This document shows positions 1 through 9,286 of a stretch of 64,000 nt of DNA, piece by piece; the stretch's first letter is position 1; every line of letters starts with the position of its first letter. The position numbers and the translations under genes are program-made. Under the pieces are notes generated by a model. That model was not told the origin of the DNA, did no database searches, and saw only the letters and a program-made list of their open reading frames with translations. The stretch lies in assembly GCA_017983635.1 (NCBI GenBank), contig JAGOBA010000003.1, positions 1 through 64,000 on the forward strand, written 5' to 3'. Origin of the DNA: Alphaproteobacteria bacterium. Its GTDB lineage: Bacteria; Pseudomonadota; Alphaproteobacteria; Micropepsales; Micropepsaceae.

Positions 1-182
1 CCATCCAAGACGCCTTCCTGCGCGACGTTCACAGCGGCACCACCATTGCGCGCAACGGCGATCCCTCGCTCTTGGACCTTGAAGCACTAGCTGCCCAGTT
101 GACCCGAATCTGTGCAACGATTGTCGGGCCGAACATCGTTAAGAACATCGAGATCCACGATGCGGACGACGATCTGAAGTAG
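1..182 (+). CDS. C-terminal fragment of an unidentified protein (5' end outside window)
   Basis: An open frame enters from the left edge (first full codon at base 3) and ends in TAG, giving the last 59 residues. The codon use is normal for this genome. The visible part contains an amphipathic helix-like segment near DAFLRDVH and a hydrophobic segment around TRICATIVGP, and ends in an acidic tail (DADDDLK). The pattern DAFLRD...LxxL...VGPxxV weakly recalls the C-terminus of small FliL-like membrane proteins, but this is only a resemblance and I do not name it. It lies about 215 bases upstream of hppA in the same direction and could share an operon, although a promoter could sit in the gap. Confidence 0.6.
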   Translation, partial: IQDAFLRDVHSGTTIARNGDPSLLDLEALAAQLTRICATIVGPNIVKNIEIHDADDDLK

Positions 183-399
183 GCGTTTGGCTGCCGCCTG
201 CGTCGAATTTCCCGTAAATCCGCGCCCTGCCCGTATTGCATGGGGTAGGGGTGTTTGGCATGTTCCGGCCTCTTTTTGGCCGGGGGGCCAATTGAGTCGG
301 GGCGAGTGCCCGGCTTGAAGCCATGCGCGCAATCCCTCGGATCCAAGCCCGGCGCTTGACCCCCTCAAGCTCCGGCAACTCCAAATAAGGTCTGAGGCA

Positions 400-2532
400 A
401 TGGATACCGTCACGGGACTCTCTATCGTTTTGGCGTGCGCGGCAGCGGCGCTTGGCTACGGCTTTTGGGCCCGCCAATCGATTCTCGCTGCAGCCGCGGG
501 CAATGCGCGGATGCAAGAAATCGCGGCCGCCATTCAAGAAGGCGCGGCCGCGTATTTGAACCGGCAGTACCGCACGATCGCGATGGTCGGCGTTGCCGTC
601 GCCGTCGTTGTGGCGGTTGCCTTCCAGCACTGGGTGCAGCCGCTGGGCTTCGTGATCGGCGCCGTGTGCTCGGGTCTCGCCGGCTACATCGGTATGAACC
701 TCTCGGTGAAGGCGAACGTTCGCACCACTGAGGCATCACGCAAGGGTTTGGCGGAGGGTCTGGCCATTGCCTTCAAGTCGGGTGCGGCGACCGGCATGCT
801 CGTGGTCGGCCTCGCGCTGCTGGCGATCGGTGGATATTACGGGCTGCTGACTCTGGCCTATGACGTGACCGACGCCAAGCAAAGCCGCGTGATCGTCGAA
901 GCGCTCGTGTCGCTTGCGCTTGGCGCATCGGCGATTTCGATTTTCGCCCGTCTCGGCGGCGGCATCTTCACCAAGGGTGCGGACGTCGGCGGCGACATGG
1001 TCGGCAAGGTCGAAGCCGGCATTCCCGAAGATGATCCCCGCAACCCCGCCACGATCGCCGACAACGTCGGCGACAACGTGGGCGACTGCGCCGGTATGGC
1101 CGCGGATCTTTTCGAAACGTATGTCGTGACGATCGGCGCAACGATGGTGTTGGCCTCGATCTTCTTCGCCGACAGCAAGAGCCTGATGATGCTCTATCCG
1201 CTTTTGATCGCGGGCGTCTGCATCCTGGCCTCGATCGCCGGCACGTTTTTCGTCCGCCTCGGCGCGTCGAAGAACATCATGGGCGCGCTCTACAAGGGCC
1301 TGATCGCGACGGCCGGCTTATCGCTTCTGCTCGTAGGTCTCGTGACCTACTACTCGATCGGGTTCGATCGCGTTTACACGACGGCTGCGGGTTTGTCGTT
1401 CAACGGCTTCACGTTGTTCCTCTGCGGGATCGCAGGTCTCGCGGTGACGGGTCTTCTCGTTTGGATCACCGAATACTACACCGGCACCGGTTATCGCCCG
1501 GTTCGCGAGATTGCGAAGGCGTCCGTCACCGGTCACGGTACGAACGTCATCCAGGGCCTCGCGGTCTCGATGGAATCAACGGCGCTGCCGGCGCTCGTGA
1601 TCGTGTGGGGCATTATCGTGACCTATACGCTCGCAGGCCTCTTCGGCATCGCGATCGCCACGACCACGATGTTGGCGCTTGCGGGCATGATCATCGCCCT
1701 CGACGCGTTCGGTCCGGTTACCGACAACGCCGGCGGCATCGCCGAAATGGCGGGTCTCGATAAGGAAGTCCGCAAGACCACCGACGCGCTCGACGCGGTC
1801 GGCAACACCACGAAAGCGGTGACGAAAGGCTACGCCATTGGTTCGGCGGGCCTGGGTGCACTGGTGCTCTTTGCGGCGTACACGGAAGACCTGCGCCACT
1901 TCATGCAGAACGCGGATGAGTTTCCGTTCTTCAAGGACACGGTCGTCAGTTTCAGCCTCGCGAACCCGTGGGTCGTCGTCGGCCTCTTCCTCGGTGGCAT
2001 GCTGCCGTACCTCTTTGGTGCGATGGGCATGACCGCGGTTGGCCGTGCGGCGTCCGCCGTCGTCGAAGAAGTGCGCCGGCAGTTCCGGGAGAAGCCCGGC
2101 ATCATGAAGGGCACGGAGAAGCCGGACTACGCGCGCGCCGTCGACATGCTGACAAAGGCGGCCATCAAGGAGATGGTTCTGCCGTCGCTGCTGCCGGTGC
2201 TTTCGCCGATCGTGCTCTTCTTATTCGTCATGCTGATTGCGGGTAAGGGTGCTGCGCTCTCGGCTCTCGGCGCGATGCTGATGGGCGTGATCCTGACCGG
2301 TCTCTTCGTCGCCATCTCGATGACGTCGGGCGGCGGTGCGTGGGACAACGCGAAGAAGTACATCGAAGACGGCCACTTTGGCGGCAAGGGCTCGGACGCG
2401 CACAAGGCGGCGGTCACCGGCGACACGGTCGGCGACCCGTACAAGGACACGGCCGGTCCCGCCATCAATCCGATGATCAAGATCACGAACATCGTGGCGC
2501 TGCTGCTGCTCGCCGCTCTCGCGCATATGTAA
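400..2532 (+). CDS. hppA: K(+)-insensitive proton-translocating pyrophosphatase
   Basis: This is a membrane-embedded pyrophosphatase that hydrolyses PPi and pumps protons across the inner membrane. The protein has 710 residues with many hydrophobic helices, as expected for the family. The PPi-binding loop [20 protein letters not shown] and the following [20 protein letters not shown] block are intact, and the C-terminal acidic/lysine motifs ([30 protein letters not shown]) are present. Lys472 and Thr475 in GNTTKAVT are the signature of the K+-independent class; K+-dependent enzymes have Ala at the first position. ATG is preceded by GAGG at a suitable distance. A strong intrinsic terminator follows, so the gene probably ends its transcript. 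Confidence 0.97.
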   Translation: MDTVTGLSIVLACAAAALGYGFWARQSILAAAAGNARMQEIAAAIQEGAAAYLNRQYRTIAMVGVAVAVVVAVAFQHWVQPLGFVIGAVCSGLAGYIGMNLSVKANVRTTEASRKGLAEGLAIAFKSGAATGMLVVGLALLAIGGYYGLLTLAYDVTDAKQSRVIVEALVSLALGASAISIFARLGGGIFTKGADVGGDMVGKVEAGIPEDDPRNPATIADNVGDNVGDCAGMAADLFETYVVTIGATMVLASIFFADSKSLMMLYPLLIAGVCILASIAGTFFVRLGASKNIMGALYKGLIATAGLSLLLVGLVTYYSIGFDRVYTTAAGLSFNGFTLFLCGIAGLAVTGLLVWITEYYTGTGYRPVREIAKASVTGHGTNVIQGLAVSMESTALPALVIVWGIIVTYTLAGLFGIAIATTTMLALAGMIIALDAFGPVTDNAGGIAEMAGLDKEVRKTTDALDAVGNTTKAVTKGYAIGSAGLGALVLFAAYTEDLRHFMQNADEFPFFKDTVVSFSLANPWVVVGLFLGGMLPYLFGAMGMTAVGRAASAVVEEVRRQFREKPGIMKGTEKPDYARAVDMLTKAAIKEMVLPSLLPVLSPIVLFLFVMLIAGKGAALSALGAMLMGVILTGLFVAISMTSGGGAWDNAKKYIEDGHFGGKGSDAHKAAVTGDTVGDPYKDTAGPAINPMIKITNIVALLLLAALAHM

Positions 2533-2554
2533 GGCGCGAGCGTTCGCTCAAACG

Positions 2555-2586
2555 AAAAGGCCCCGGAAATTTCCGGGGCCTTTTTT
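2555..2586 (+). terminator. Rho-independent terminator of hppA
   Basis: A perfect GC-rich stem (GGCCCCGGAAA / TTTCCGGGGCC) with virtually no spare loop is flanked by AAAA on the left and TTTTTT on the right. It lies 22 bases past the hppA stop and faces the convergent bamE gene. The A/T flanks make it potentially bidirectional. Confidence 0.9.
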
Positions 2587-2604
2587 CATACCAAGGCGAG
2601 AGGC

Positions 2605-3087
2605 CTATTTGCCTTCGCCGCCCGGGCGGCCGGGACCTTGGTTCGAGCCGGGGGCGCCACCGGGTAGCGCGCCCATGTTTCCGAACAGTTGCTGCAGGAA
2701 CGACATCTCTTTGCCGCGGCTCGGCGTTTCCCGATCGACGAGCGCAATCACTTGGCCGTCCTCGATGCCGTATTTGCGGATGTCGTTGACCTTGCCGTCT
2801 TCGGCAAATGCAATCGCCAGGATCTGCCGCTTGGTGATGTCCGGCTTGAAGAACGCATAGCGCTCTTGCTCGGTCGAGATGTAGTACCAGGTCGGATCGC
2901 CGAAGGCCGCCGTGCTGGACGGGGTGCCGAGCTTCTCTTGGACCGTGTCGCGCGTATCCGCGCCAACCGAGACCGAGGCCACCCGCTCGTCATCGGGCAC
3001 ATAGCCGCGGACGTCGCGGATGGGCGCGCAGGCGGCAAGGCCCGCCATAACCAGAACTGAACCTGCCAAAACGACGCGCGATGCCAT
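2605..3087 (-). CDS. bamE: Outer membrane assembly lipoprotein BamE/SmpA family
   Basis: BamE is the small lipoprotein of the BAM machine that inserts beta-barrel proteins in the outer membrane. The 160-residue product begins with a lipoprotein signal peptide ending LAAC (Cys20). The SmpA/OmlA domain follows: a repeated (T/D)xxxVxxxLGTPS motif (TRDTVQEKLGTPS), then FGDPTWYYIS and ILAIAFAEDGKV. The tail after about residue 135 is Gly/Pro-rich (GALPGGAPGSNQGPGRPGGE) and lacks domain character. ATG is preceded by GGGAG. It is convergent with hppA and divergent from the bc1-chaperone gene, an arrangement common in alphaproteobacteria. Confidence 0.92.
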   Translation of the reverse strand: MASRVVLAGSVLVMAGLAACAPIRDVRGYVPDDERVASVSVGADTRDTVQEKLGTPSSTAAFGDPTWYYISTEQERYAFFKPDITKRQILAIAFAEDGKVNDIRKYGIEDGQVIALVDRETPSRGKEMSFLQQLFGNMGALPGGAPGSNQGPGRPGGEGK

Positions 3088-3194
3088 GGGCTACTCCCAA
3101 CGCGGATAACGGGGTTAAAAACCGGCTGTTGACGTACCGCTGCGCTTGCCTAATTTCAAGGGAAAGCCAAAAGACGTTGGAAAGCCGGGGCCTC

Positions 3195-3734
3195 GTGCGG
3201 ACACTTCTCTCCTTTTTATCCCGCGGGCGCGACACCGCACGGCACGGCGCGGTCATTTATAGCGGCCTGGTCGAGCAGGCGCGCCGCCCGGAGTTCTATG
3301 AGTCGCTCGACGTCCCTGACACAATCGACGGCCGTTTCGACCTGATCGTTCTGCACGCGGGTCTGTTCCTGCCGCGCCTGAAGGCGGCGCGCGGCGCGGG
3401 CAAGGCGCTGGCTCAGGCAACGTTCGACCAAATGTTCGCGAACATGGAGCAAAGCCTGCGCGAACTTGGTGCCGGCGACATGTCCGTGCCGAAAAAGATC
3501 AAAGGCATGCTGCAGGCGTTCTATGGCCGTGCCGCAGCTTATGACGCCGCCTTAAAGCAAGGCGACATTGCGGCCCTGCGCGAGGCGTTGAGGCGTAACG
3601 TTTACAGGGGGGCAGACGTCGCCTCGCCAAGGCTCGACGCGCTCGCCACCTATGTCCGCGCCGCCGCCGAAGCGCTGAAGGCCGCGCCCGAGGCGGACCT
3701 TGTCGCCGGCACGTTCGTGTGGCCCGCACCGTGA
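3195..3734 (+). CDS. Ubiquinol-cytochrome c chaperone (CBP3/UQCC1) family protein
   Basis: The family is known from mitochondrial CBP3/UQCC1, which assists cytochrome b and bc1-complex assembly; the bacterial homologues are presumed to act likewise at the inner membrane. Matching features are YSGLVEQARRPEFYESLDVPDTIDGRFDLI in pieces, the LxxxLFxRL-like stretch HAGLFLPRLK, FDQMFANMEQSLRELGAGDMSV, and KKIKGMLQAFYGRAAAYDAAL. I chose the GTG that begins VRTLLSFLSRG because family members start here; the frame stays open upstream to an ATG at 3081, but those residues look non-coding. The stop codon overlaps the GTG of the next gene (GTGA), which indicates translational coupling. Confidence 0.88.
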   Translation: MRTLLSFLSRGRDTARHGAVIYSGLVEQARRPEFYESLDVPDTIDGRFDLIVLHAGLFLPRLKAARGAGKALAQATFDQMFANMEQSLRELGAGDMSVPKKIKGMLQAFYGRAAAYDAALKQGDIAALREALRRNVYRGADVASPRLDALATYVRAAAEALKAAPEADLVAGTFVWPAP

Positions 3735-4258
3735 GCGAACCGACGCACGAATTCCGCCGTCCGGTCGCGGTCGCGAAGATCAGCGAAGCGGGGCTTGTGC
3801 AAACGTTGAGCGCCACGCCCGCTGAGTTCGCCCAGATCGCGAACTACTTGGACATCGCCGGCATCAAGACATTGACGGCAAGGGTCTCGCTTACCCGTAG
3901 CCACGGCAAAGGCGTTCACCTCACCGGCACGCTGAAAGCGGACGTGACGCAGACCTGCGTTGTAACGCTTGAGCCGCTCGATACCCATATCGAAGCCGCG
4001 TTCGAACGGAGCTATCTGCCGCCCGATAGATATCGCGAGGAAGTCAAACCCGAGCGGGACGTCTTCGTCGATCCGACCGCCGACGACCCGCCCGAACCGC
4101 TGGGACACGAGATCGACTTGGGCGAGATCGTCGTGGAAGAGCTTGCGCTGAACCTCGATCCGTATCCGCGCAAGCCGGGCGTCGCGTTCCAAACCGACGA
4201 GGCGCCGGCGCGCGAGAACCCGTTCGCGGTGCTGGCGAAACTCAAGCCGAAGAAATAG
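3731..4258 (+). CDS. DUF177 (YceD) family protein
   Basis: The family is a small soluble protein of uncertain function, usually encoded next to bL32 and linked in plants and bacteria to 23S rRNA or ribosome maturation. The diagnostic block VTQTCVVTLEPLDTHIEAAF around residues 70-90 and the acidic region ending in DLGEIVVEELALNLDPYPRKPGV are clear. The GTG at 3731 overlaps the upstream stop as GTGA and is the most probable start; a GTG four codons earlier is possible. In most genomes rpmF follows directly, but here a lipoprotein gene on the opposite strand sits between them. Confidence 0.85.
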   Translation: MSEPTHEFRRPVAVAKISEAGLVQTLSATPAEFAQIANYLDIAGIKTLTARVSLTRSHGKGVHLTGTLKADVTQTCVVTLEPLDTHIEAAFERSYLPPDRYREEVKPERDVFVDPTADDPPEPLGHEIDLGEIVVEELALNLDPYPRKPGVAFQTDEAPARENPFAVLAKLKPKK

Positions 4259-4259
4259 T

Positions 4260-4634
4260 TCAGTCGACGCAGAGCGCGCCCTGGACCTTCCCCTTCACCA
4301 CGCGCGCGAAGCAGCCGCACGGATTGCTCGTGCGCTTGCACTCACCCTTTGCCGGCGTACCGGGTACCGGCCGCTCGGCCCCCTGGTAGAGGCACAGTCT
4401 GCCCTCGCATTCGTCCCCATCGCTGCAGGTCTTGCCGGCGTCCGCATACGTCACCACGCAAGCCCAGTCGCCCATGAGACAGACGCGCTGCCAGTCGCCG
4501 CTTGCTTTGCGGCAGCTTTCTTCGTCCTTTGGCGGCTGCTTATGCGCGACTTCGGTTCCGGGACCGGGGGGCTGCGTAGGCGGGGCGCAGCAGGCCAGGA
4601 TCAAGGCAAGCGCGAGAACGGCAAGGCGGATCAT
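4260..4634 (-). CDS. Small Cys-rich putative lipoprotein of unknown function
   Basis: The 124-residue product starts with a lipoprotein-type signal (MIRLAVLALALILACCAPP) followed by a Pro-rich linker and a domain with about ten cysteines (ESC, RVC, WAC, KTC, DEC, RLC, GEC, NPC, GC, LC). This suggests a disulfide-bonded periplasmic or outer-membrane domain. ATG is preceded by an excellent AGGAGGGG site. The frame is open further upstream, but that extension has no lipoprotein signal and no ribosome site. The gene ends one base from the DUF177 stop on the other strand and splits the usual DUF177-rpmF pair. I recognise no family. Confidence 0.78.
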   Translation of the reverse strand: MIRLAVLALALILACCAPPTQPPGPGTEVAHKQPPKDEESCRKASGDWQRVCLMGDWACVVTYADAGKTCSDGDECEGRLCLYQGAERPVPGTPAKGECKRTSNPCGCFARVVKGKVQGALCVD

Positions 4635-4851
4635 TTTCCCCTCCTGCGAGTCGGCGGAACGACAGCCCATCAGACCCCAACCCCTCCGTAGCGGCAACTC
4701 GCCCGCCAAGCCGAGGCAAAATGGCGGGTTTCCGGGGGTTGAACTTAGGGCCGCTTTCCTATTGTATCCGCGCCTCATTTTCGGCCAGAGCCGTTCGGCG
4801 ACGACGCGTTCGCGCCAGAGCTTTGGTTGACAGCACGAATAGGAGAGGCCC

Positions 4852-5031
4852 ATGGCGGTCCCCAAAAGAAAAGTAAGCCCGTCCAGGCGGAACATGCGCC
4901 GCTCGCACCACGCGTTGGCGCGGCCGGATTACAACGAATGCGGCAACTGCGGTGAGCTGAAGCGCCCGCACCACGTCTGCGCAAAATGCGGCCATTACGA
5001 TGGCCGCGAAATCGAGAAGAAGGCGACCTAG
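4852..5031 (+). CDS. rpmF: Large ribosomal subunit protein bL32
   Basis: The 59-residue protein begins [20 protein letters not shown], the typical bL32 N-terminus, and carries the two zinc-ribbon pairs CGNC and CAKC, so it is the zinc-binding (C+) form. It is short enough to be missed by length-filtered gene calling. AGGAGAGG lies just upstream of ATG. It precedes plsX by 70 bases, the usual rpmF-plsX-fabH order that ties ribosome and phospholipid synthesis. Confidence 0.97.
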   Translation: MAVPKRKVSPSRRNMRRSHHALARPDYNECGNCGELKRPHHVCAKCGHYDGREIEKKAT

Positions 5032-5101
5032 CGCTTGGCTCGCCGCGGGCGCATAGTCGGCACATGCACGGCCGGCGACCGCCTCAAAGGATAGCGACAG
5101 C

Positions 5102-6184
5102 GTGAACCGCGAAATTGTCGTATCGGTCGACGCAATGGGGGGCGACAACGCGCCCCAAGCCATCGTTGACGGCATTGCGATCTCGCACGTCCGCCACCCG
5201 AAAGTGAAATTCCTGCTGCACGGCGATCATGCGCGCCTGCAGCCGATCCTCCTGAACAAGTCAGCAGTCAAGAACGCGGTGCAAGTCGTGCACTGCGACG
5301 ACACCGTTGCGATGGACGATAAGCCCGCACAGGCGCTCCGCCGCGGCCGCAATACCTCGATGTGGCGCACGATTGACGCGGTGCGCAACAAGGAAGCGCA
5401 AGCTGCGGTCAGTGCCGGCAACACCGGCGCGTTGATGGCGATGGCGAAGGTGCAGCTGCGCACCGTGCCTGGTCTTTCACGTCCGGCGATTGCGGCGCTC
5501 TGGCCCACGATCCGCGGTCAGACCGTGGTGCTCGACGTTGGCGCCAACGTCGACACCGATGCGCGCCAGCTCGTCGACTTCGCCTTGCTGGGCGAGGCCT
5601 ACGCGAGAGTCGTGTTCGGTATCGAACGTCCGAGCGTCGGCCTGTTGAACGTCGGCGTCGAGGAAGTGAAGGGCAACGACGAAGTCAAGGCCGCCGCCGC
5701 CGCGTTGAAAGAGTCTGGGTTGCCGCTCCGGTTCCACGGCTTTGTCGAGGGCGACGATATCAGCGCCGGTACCGTCGACGTCGTCGTGACTTCAGGCTTT
5801 GCCGGCAACATTGCGCTTAAGGCCGCGGAAGGCACAGCGCGCCTCGTCGGCCATTACATCCGCTCCGCAATGGCGCGCTCGCTGCTCTCGCGCATCGGCT
5901 ACGTGCTCGCGCGCCCGGGCTTCAACATCCTGCGTCAGAAGATGGATCCGCGCGCCGTCAACGGTGGCGTGTTCTTAGGCCTGAACGGCGTGGTGGTGAA
6001 AAGCCACGGCGGCACCGACGGCGTCGGCTTTGCGACCGCGCTCGACCTTGCGATCGAAATGGGCGAGAGCGAGTTCGTGACCCAAATCGCCGATGCGATG
6101 ACGCATCTGCCGCCGTCCATCCTGGCGCTCGGCGGGCCGAAGGCCGAAGGGGCGCCCGCACCTGTTCCCGCGGCTGCATCCTGA
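5102..6184 (+). CDS. plsX: Phosphate acyltransferase PlsX
   Basis: PlsX converts acyl-ACP and phosphate into acyl-phosphate, the acyl donor for PlsY in phospholipid synthesis. The product (360 residues) shows the N-terminal [12 protein letters not shown] motif, [10 protein letters not shown] around residue 105, [18 protein letters not shown] and the [19 protein letters not shown] block, all conserved in the family. The start is GTG. The stop TGA shares one base with the fabH ATG (TGATG), so the two are translationally coupled. Confidence 0.97.
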   Translation: MNREIVVSVDAMGGDNAPQAIVDGIAISHVRHPKVKFLLHGDHARLQPILLNKSAVKNAVQVVHCDDTVAMDDKPAQALRRGRNTSMWRTIDAVRNKEAQAAVSAGNTGALMAMAKVQLRTVPGLSRPAIAALWPTIRGQTVVLDVGANVDTDARQLVDFALLGEAYARVVFGIERPSVGLLNVGVEEVKGNDEVKAAAAALKESGLPLRFHGFVEGDDISAGTVDVVVTSGFAGNIALKAAEGTARLVGHYIRSAMARSLLSRIGYVLARPGFNILRQKMDPRAVNGGVFLGLNGVVVKSHGGTDGVGFATALDLAIEMGESEFVTQIADAMTHLPPSILALGGPKAEGAPAPVPAAAS

Positions 6185-7161
6185 TGGGTGTCGTTCGTTC
6201 GCAAGTTGCGGGCATCGGCGCTTACCTTCCGGCGCAGACGGTGACCAACGCCGACCTTGCCACCAAGCTCGAAACCAGCGACGACTGGATCCGCGAGCGG
6301 ACCGGCATCCGCGAGCGCCACATCGCCGCCGAAGGCGAGTTCACCTCCGACCTCGCGATCGCCGCCTCCCAAGAAGCCCTGCGCGCCGCCGGCATGAACG
6401 CAAGCGCGATCGATCTGATCGTGCTCGCGACCGCGACGCCCGACGAAACCTTTCCCGCGACGGCCACCACCGTGCAAGCGCGCCTCGGCATCACCCGCGG
6501 CGCCGCGTTCGATGTGCAAGCCGTGTGTTCGGGCTTCGTCTATGCGCTCGCCGTCGCCGACAACTTCATCAAAGCCGGGCAGTCGAAGAACTGCTTGGTG
6601 ATCGGCGCGGAAACCTTCTCGCGCATCCTCGATTGGAACGATCGGACGACGGCGGTGTTGTTCGGCGACGGCGCCGGGGCGATGGTGCTGACGGCGGGGC
6701 AGGGCGGGGGCACCACGAAGGACCGGGGCATCCTGTCCACACATTTGTTCTCCGACGGGCGTCACCACGACCTGCTCTATGTCGATGGTGGCCCCTCGAA
6801 GACGAAGACGACCGGCTTCCTGCGCATGGAAGGCCGCGAGGTCTTCCGCCATGCCGTCGCCAACATGGCCGATGCGATCGAACTGGCGATCAAGACGAAC
6901 GGCTTCACCGCCTCCGATATCGACTGGTTTGTGCCGCATCAGGCAAACCAGAGAATTCTGGACGCAACGGCTCGCAAGGTTGGGGTACACCCATCGCGTG
7001 TGATTTCGACAGTTGCACAACACGCAAATACATCTGCAGCGTCAGTTCCTCTTGCACTGGTTGCAGCGGTTAACGACGGGCGTATCAAACGCGATCAACT
7101 TGTGCTGCTCGAAGCGATGGGTGGAGGCTTCACTTGGGGCTCGGCACTCGTCCGCTGGTAG
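6184..7161 (+). CDS. fabH: Beta-ketoacyl-ACP synthase III
   Basis: FabH condenses acetyl-CoA with malonyl-ACP to start fatty acid synthesis. The catalytic triad is intact: Cys115 in AVCSGF, His252 in VPHQANQRI and Asn282 in HANTSAAS. The 325-residue length and the N-terminal GIGAYLP and [11 protein letters not shown] motifs are typical. It follows plsX with a 1-base overlap. Confidence 0.97.
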   Translation: MGVVRSQVAGIGAYLPAQTVTNADLATKLETSDDWIRERTGIRERHIAAEGEFTSDLAIAASQEALRAAGMNASAIDLIVLATATPDETFPATATTVQARLGITRGAAFDVQAVCSGFVYALAVADNFIKAGQSKNCLVIGAETFSRILDWNDRTTAVLFGDGAGAMVLTAGQGGGTTKDRGILSTHLFSDGRHHDLLYVDGGPSKTKTTGFLRMEGREVFRHAVANMADAIELAIKTNGFTASDIDWFVPHQANQRILDATARKVGVHPSRVISTVAQHANTSAASVPLALVAAVNDGRIKRDQLVLLEAMGGGFTWGSALVRW

Positions 7162-7260
7162 CAGCGTCTTCTATCCCTCTGATATTGACGGCATTTCCCG
7201 CGCGACCTACCGTTGACGCTTGAGTCGCGCCGCAACGAACCGCGGCGCACGGAGGCGACA

Positions 7261-7593
7261 ATGAGCGAGACCCTGACCCGGCAGCACTTGGCCGAGGCGG
7301 TCTATGCGCAAGTGGGTTTGTCGCGAAATGAGTCCGCCGATCTCGTCGATCGCGTGCTTGAAGAAGTATCGGCGCGCTTGATCCGCGGTGAGACGGTCAA
7401 GCTTTCGTCGTTCGGCACATTTGCCGTACGCTCGAAAGGCGGACGAATCGGTCGCAATCCGAAAACCGGTGAGGAAGTTCCGATAAGTCCGCGTCGTGTG
7501 CTCGTCTTCCGCGCGAGCCACGTGTTGAAGGCGATGATCAACGACGGCCAAGCCGGCATGAACGGCGCGAGCCATACGGGCGATAACAAATGA
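7261..7593 (+). CDS. ihfA: Integration host factor alpha subunit
   Basis: IHF-alpha pairs with IHF-beta to bend DNA at specific sites in replication, recombination and sigma-54 promoters. The 110-residue product has the HU/IHF fold: [36 protein letters not shown], and the DNA-intercalating arm [23 protein letters not shown] in pieces. The ATG has CGGAGG upstream; an in-frame start 16 codons earlier gives a non-conserved extension. The C-terminal tail ([14 protein letters not shown]) is non-conserved. The stop overlaps the following MerR gene by four bases (ATGA). Confidence 0.94.
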   Translation: MSETLTRQHLAEAVYAQVGLSRNESADLVDRVLEEVSARLIRGETVKLSSFGTFAVRSKGGRIGRNPKTGEEVPISPRRVLVFRASHVLKAMINDGQAGMNGASHTGDNK

Positions 7594-8123
7594 GCGAGCC
7601 TAGCCGTATCGAAAAAGCACCCGACGCCTTCCGCACGATTTCGGAGGTTTCCGAAGCGCTCGACGTGCCGCAGCACGTGCTGCGCTTCTGGGAAGCGAAG
7701 TTCACGCAGATCAAACCGCTCAAGCGCGCCGGCGGTCGCCGCTATTATCGGCCGGACGATATCGATCTGCTGAAGGGCATCCGCGCGCTGCTCTACAACG
7801 AAGGTCTGACGATCAAGGGCGTGCAGAAAGTTTTGCGCGAACAAGGCGCCAAGCAAGTCGCCGAGATCGGCCGCGTCGGCGCCAAAGCCGCCACGGCCAA
7901 ACGCGATCTGGCACCGGAAGAAGTTGCGCCCATGCCCGAACCCCTGTTTGGGCGCGCGACGCCGTCGGTCGAACACGTCAACCTGTCGGCTGATAACCCG
8001 AGCGAGAAGTTGCTGGCAGAACAGCGCGAGCGTTTGGAGAACGTGTTGGACGATTTGTTAGGCCTGCGCGATCTCCTCAATCGTGGGCCACGCAAAACGA
8101 ACAAAGCGGTGGCGGCGCAGTAA
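7590..8123 (+). CDS. MerR family transcriptional regulator
   Basis: The N-terminal MerR winged-helix domain is clear: [22 protein letters not shown], then [19 protein letters not shown] and [30 protein letters not shown] (read in pieces). There is no metal-binding Cys pattern in the C-terminal half, which ends in a predicted coiled coil ([24 protein letters not shown]). This MerR type directly after ihfA is a conserved alphaproteobacterial arrangement whose ligand is unknown. Translation is coupled to ihfA through ATGA. Confidence 0.92.
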   Translation: MSEPSRIEKAPDAFRTISEVSEALDVPQHVLRFWEAKFTQIKPLKRAGGRRYYRPDDIDLLKGIRALLYNEGLTIKGVQKVLREQGAKQVAEIGRVGAKAATAKRDLAPEEVAPMPEPLFGRATPSVEHVNLSADNPSEKLLAEQRERLENVLDDLLGLRDLLNRGPRKTNKAVAAQ

Positions 8124-8130
8124 GCGCCCG

Positions 8131-8481
8131 GTGCTCTACGCCATCGTCAAAGCATTGCTCTCAGGCGTGATCGTGCTGATCGTGTCGGAGGTGGCCAAGC
8201 GCTATCCCGGCTGGGGCGGCCTGATCGCCTCGCTGCCGTTGATCTCGATCCTCGGCATTATCTGGCTCTGGCGCGATACCGCCGACACCGCCCGGATCGC
8301 CAGCCACGCCGAAGCGACGTTCTGGTTCGTGCTTCCCTCGCTCCCGATGTTCTTGGTCCTGCCAGCGCTCCTGCGCGCCAACATCGCCTTTTGGCCCGCG
8401 TTGTTGGCATCGTGCGCCCTCACGATTGCGCTTTACGCCGTCATGCTCTGGCTCCTGCCCAAACTTGGAGTCACGCTCTGA
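8131..8481 (+). CDS. Small integral membrane protein, DUF3147-like
   Basis: The 116-residue product is almost wholly hydrophobic, with about four transmembrane helices (roughly residues 3-20, 30-48, 66-84 and 90-112). The conserved SEVAKRYPGWGGLIASLPL block and the paired LPxLPMFLVLPxLLR stretch are typical of DUF3147. I chose the GTG after the MerR stop because upstream codons overlap the MerR gene in a different frame. Function is unknown. It follows MerR by 7 bases and is probably the last gene of the ihfA transcript. Confidence 0.8.
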   Translation: MLYAIVKALLSGVIVLIVSEVAKRYPGWGGLIASLPLISILGIIWLWRDTADTARIASHAEATFWFVLPSLPMFLVLPALLRANIAFWPALLASCALTIALYAVMLWLLPKLGVTL

Positions 8482-8514
8482 GGCTTGGCTTCCGCTTTGA
8501 CGCACCCCGACGGG

Positions 8515-8544
8515 TTGCCCCGCGCCGCCCCCTCTGCCTATAGT
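8515..8544 (+). promoter_or_regulatory. Candidate promoter of tRNA-Pro
   Basis: TTGCCC and TATAGT are separated by 18 bases and lie about 57 bases before the tRNA. This fits a housekeeping sigma promoter with a leader of about 50 bases. The spacing and the -10 are good but the -35 is degenerate. Confidence 0.4.
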
Positions 8545-8600
8545 GCGCCCCCCAACGGACCCGCCCCCCAACATCGCGGTTCCGCCTAGCATCAAGCCGT

Positions 8601-8677
8601 CGGAGCGTAGCGCAGCCTGGTAGCGCATCAGTCTGGGGGACTGGGGGTCGCAGGTTCAAATCCTGTCGCTCCGACCA
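8601..8677 (+). tRNA. tRNA-Pro (anticodon GGG)
   Basis: The cloverleaf can be drawn by hand. The acceptor stem CGGAGCG/CGCTCCG, D stem GCGC/GCGC, anticodon stem TCAGT/ACTGG with loop CTGGGGG (anticodon GGG, reading CCC) and T arm GCAGG-TTCAAAT-CCTGT all pair. The discriminator A and an encoded CCA follow. C at position 1 paired with G72 is typical of bacterial tRNA-Pro. Confidence 0.97.
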
Positions 8678-8830
8678 ATTCACCCTCGCGTTGACGGCTT
8701 CTTACGCGGCACCGCCGTGATCCCAGATGTCGGGTCTTTGGGTGCCGCGGTCATGTGAGGTGACGCCACGCCTCCTCTATGGTTTCGCGGGTGGCGCCAT
8801 CGACAATCGCCGATGCTTAACGATCAGGCC

Positions 8831-9264
8831 ATGAACCTCTCAGCGCTCTTGATTTTTCACATCACGGCCGGAAGCGTGGGGTTACGTGCCGGTGCGGCGG
8901 CGTTGTTCACACGGAAGTGGTCATCGAGGCACCGCATCGCCGGGAACGTGTTCTTCATCGCGATGATCTTGATGTCCGTCGCCGGCGGGGTTTTGGCCGT
9001 CTTGAAACCGGTGGCAGCGGCTTTCAACGTCTTCCATAGCGCATCGCGCGCCACCTCTGGCGCATGTGCGCGGCCTTCACCTTGGGCAACATCGCATTTT
9101 TCGTTGGCCAGGGCGCAAGAGTCTTTCCCGGTTGGGTACGCGGCGCGGGCTTGTTGCCTGGACCCGTGCTTTTGGTGCTGACGATCATACTCTTCCGGGT
9201 CGTGCGCGTTCTGATGACGAAGTGGTACGCCAGACAGATACCGCCACCGGTTCTCCTTCCATAA
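8831..9264 (+). pseudogene. Decayed DUF2306-like membrane protein with internal deletion and frameshift
   Basis: The first half reads MNLSALLIFHITAGSVGL...RHRIAGNVFFIAMILMSVAGGVLAVLKP, the normal start of this membrane family. At about base 9045 the frame shifts: the continuing family sequence IARHLWRMCAAFTLGNIAFF and the final helix VLLVLTIILFRVVRVLM lie in the next frame and end at TAA near 9264. Between the two parts roughly 80 residues usually present (helices 3-5) are missing. This is therefore a deleted and frameshifted remnant, not two small genes. It lies just after the tRNA in a stretch with another gene relic. Confidence 0.75.
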
Positions 9265-9286
9265 AGCCGCCGCGGCGAAGTTGAAG

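Noticed and set aside
5935..7023. 362-residue minus-strand frame opposite plsX and fabH
   Set aside because: Both plus-strand genes are intact and conserved.
8705..8749. CGCGGCACC / GGTGCCGCG inverted repeat after tRNA-Pro as a terminator
   Set aside because: The loop is 27 bases and no T-run follows, so it is weak as an intrinsic terminator.
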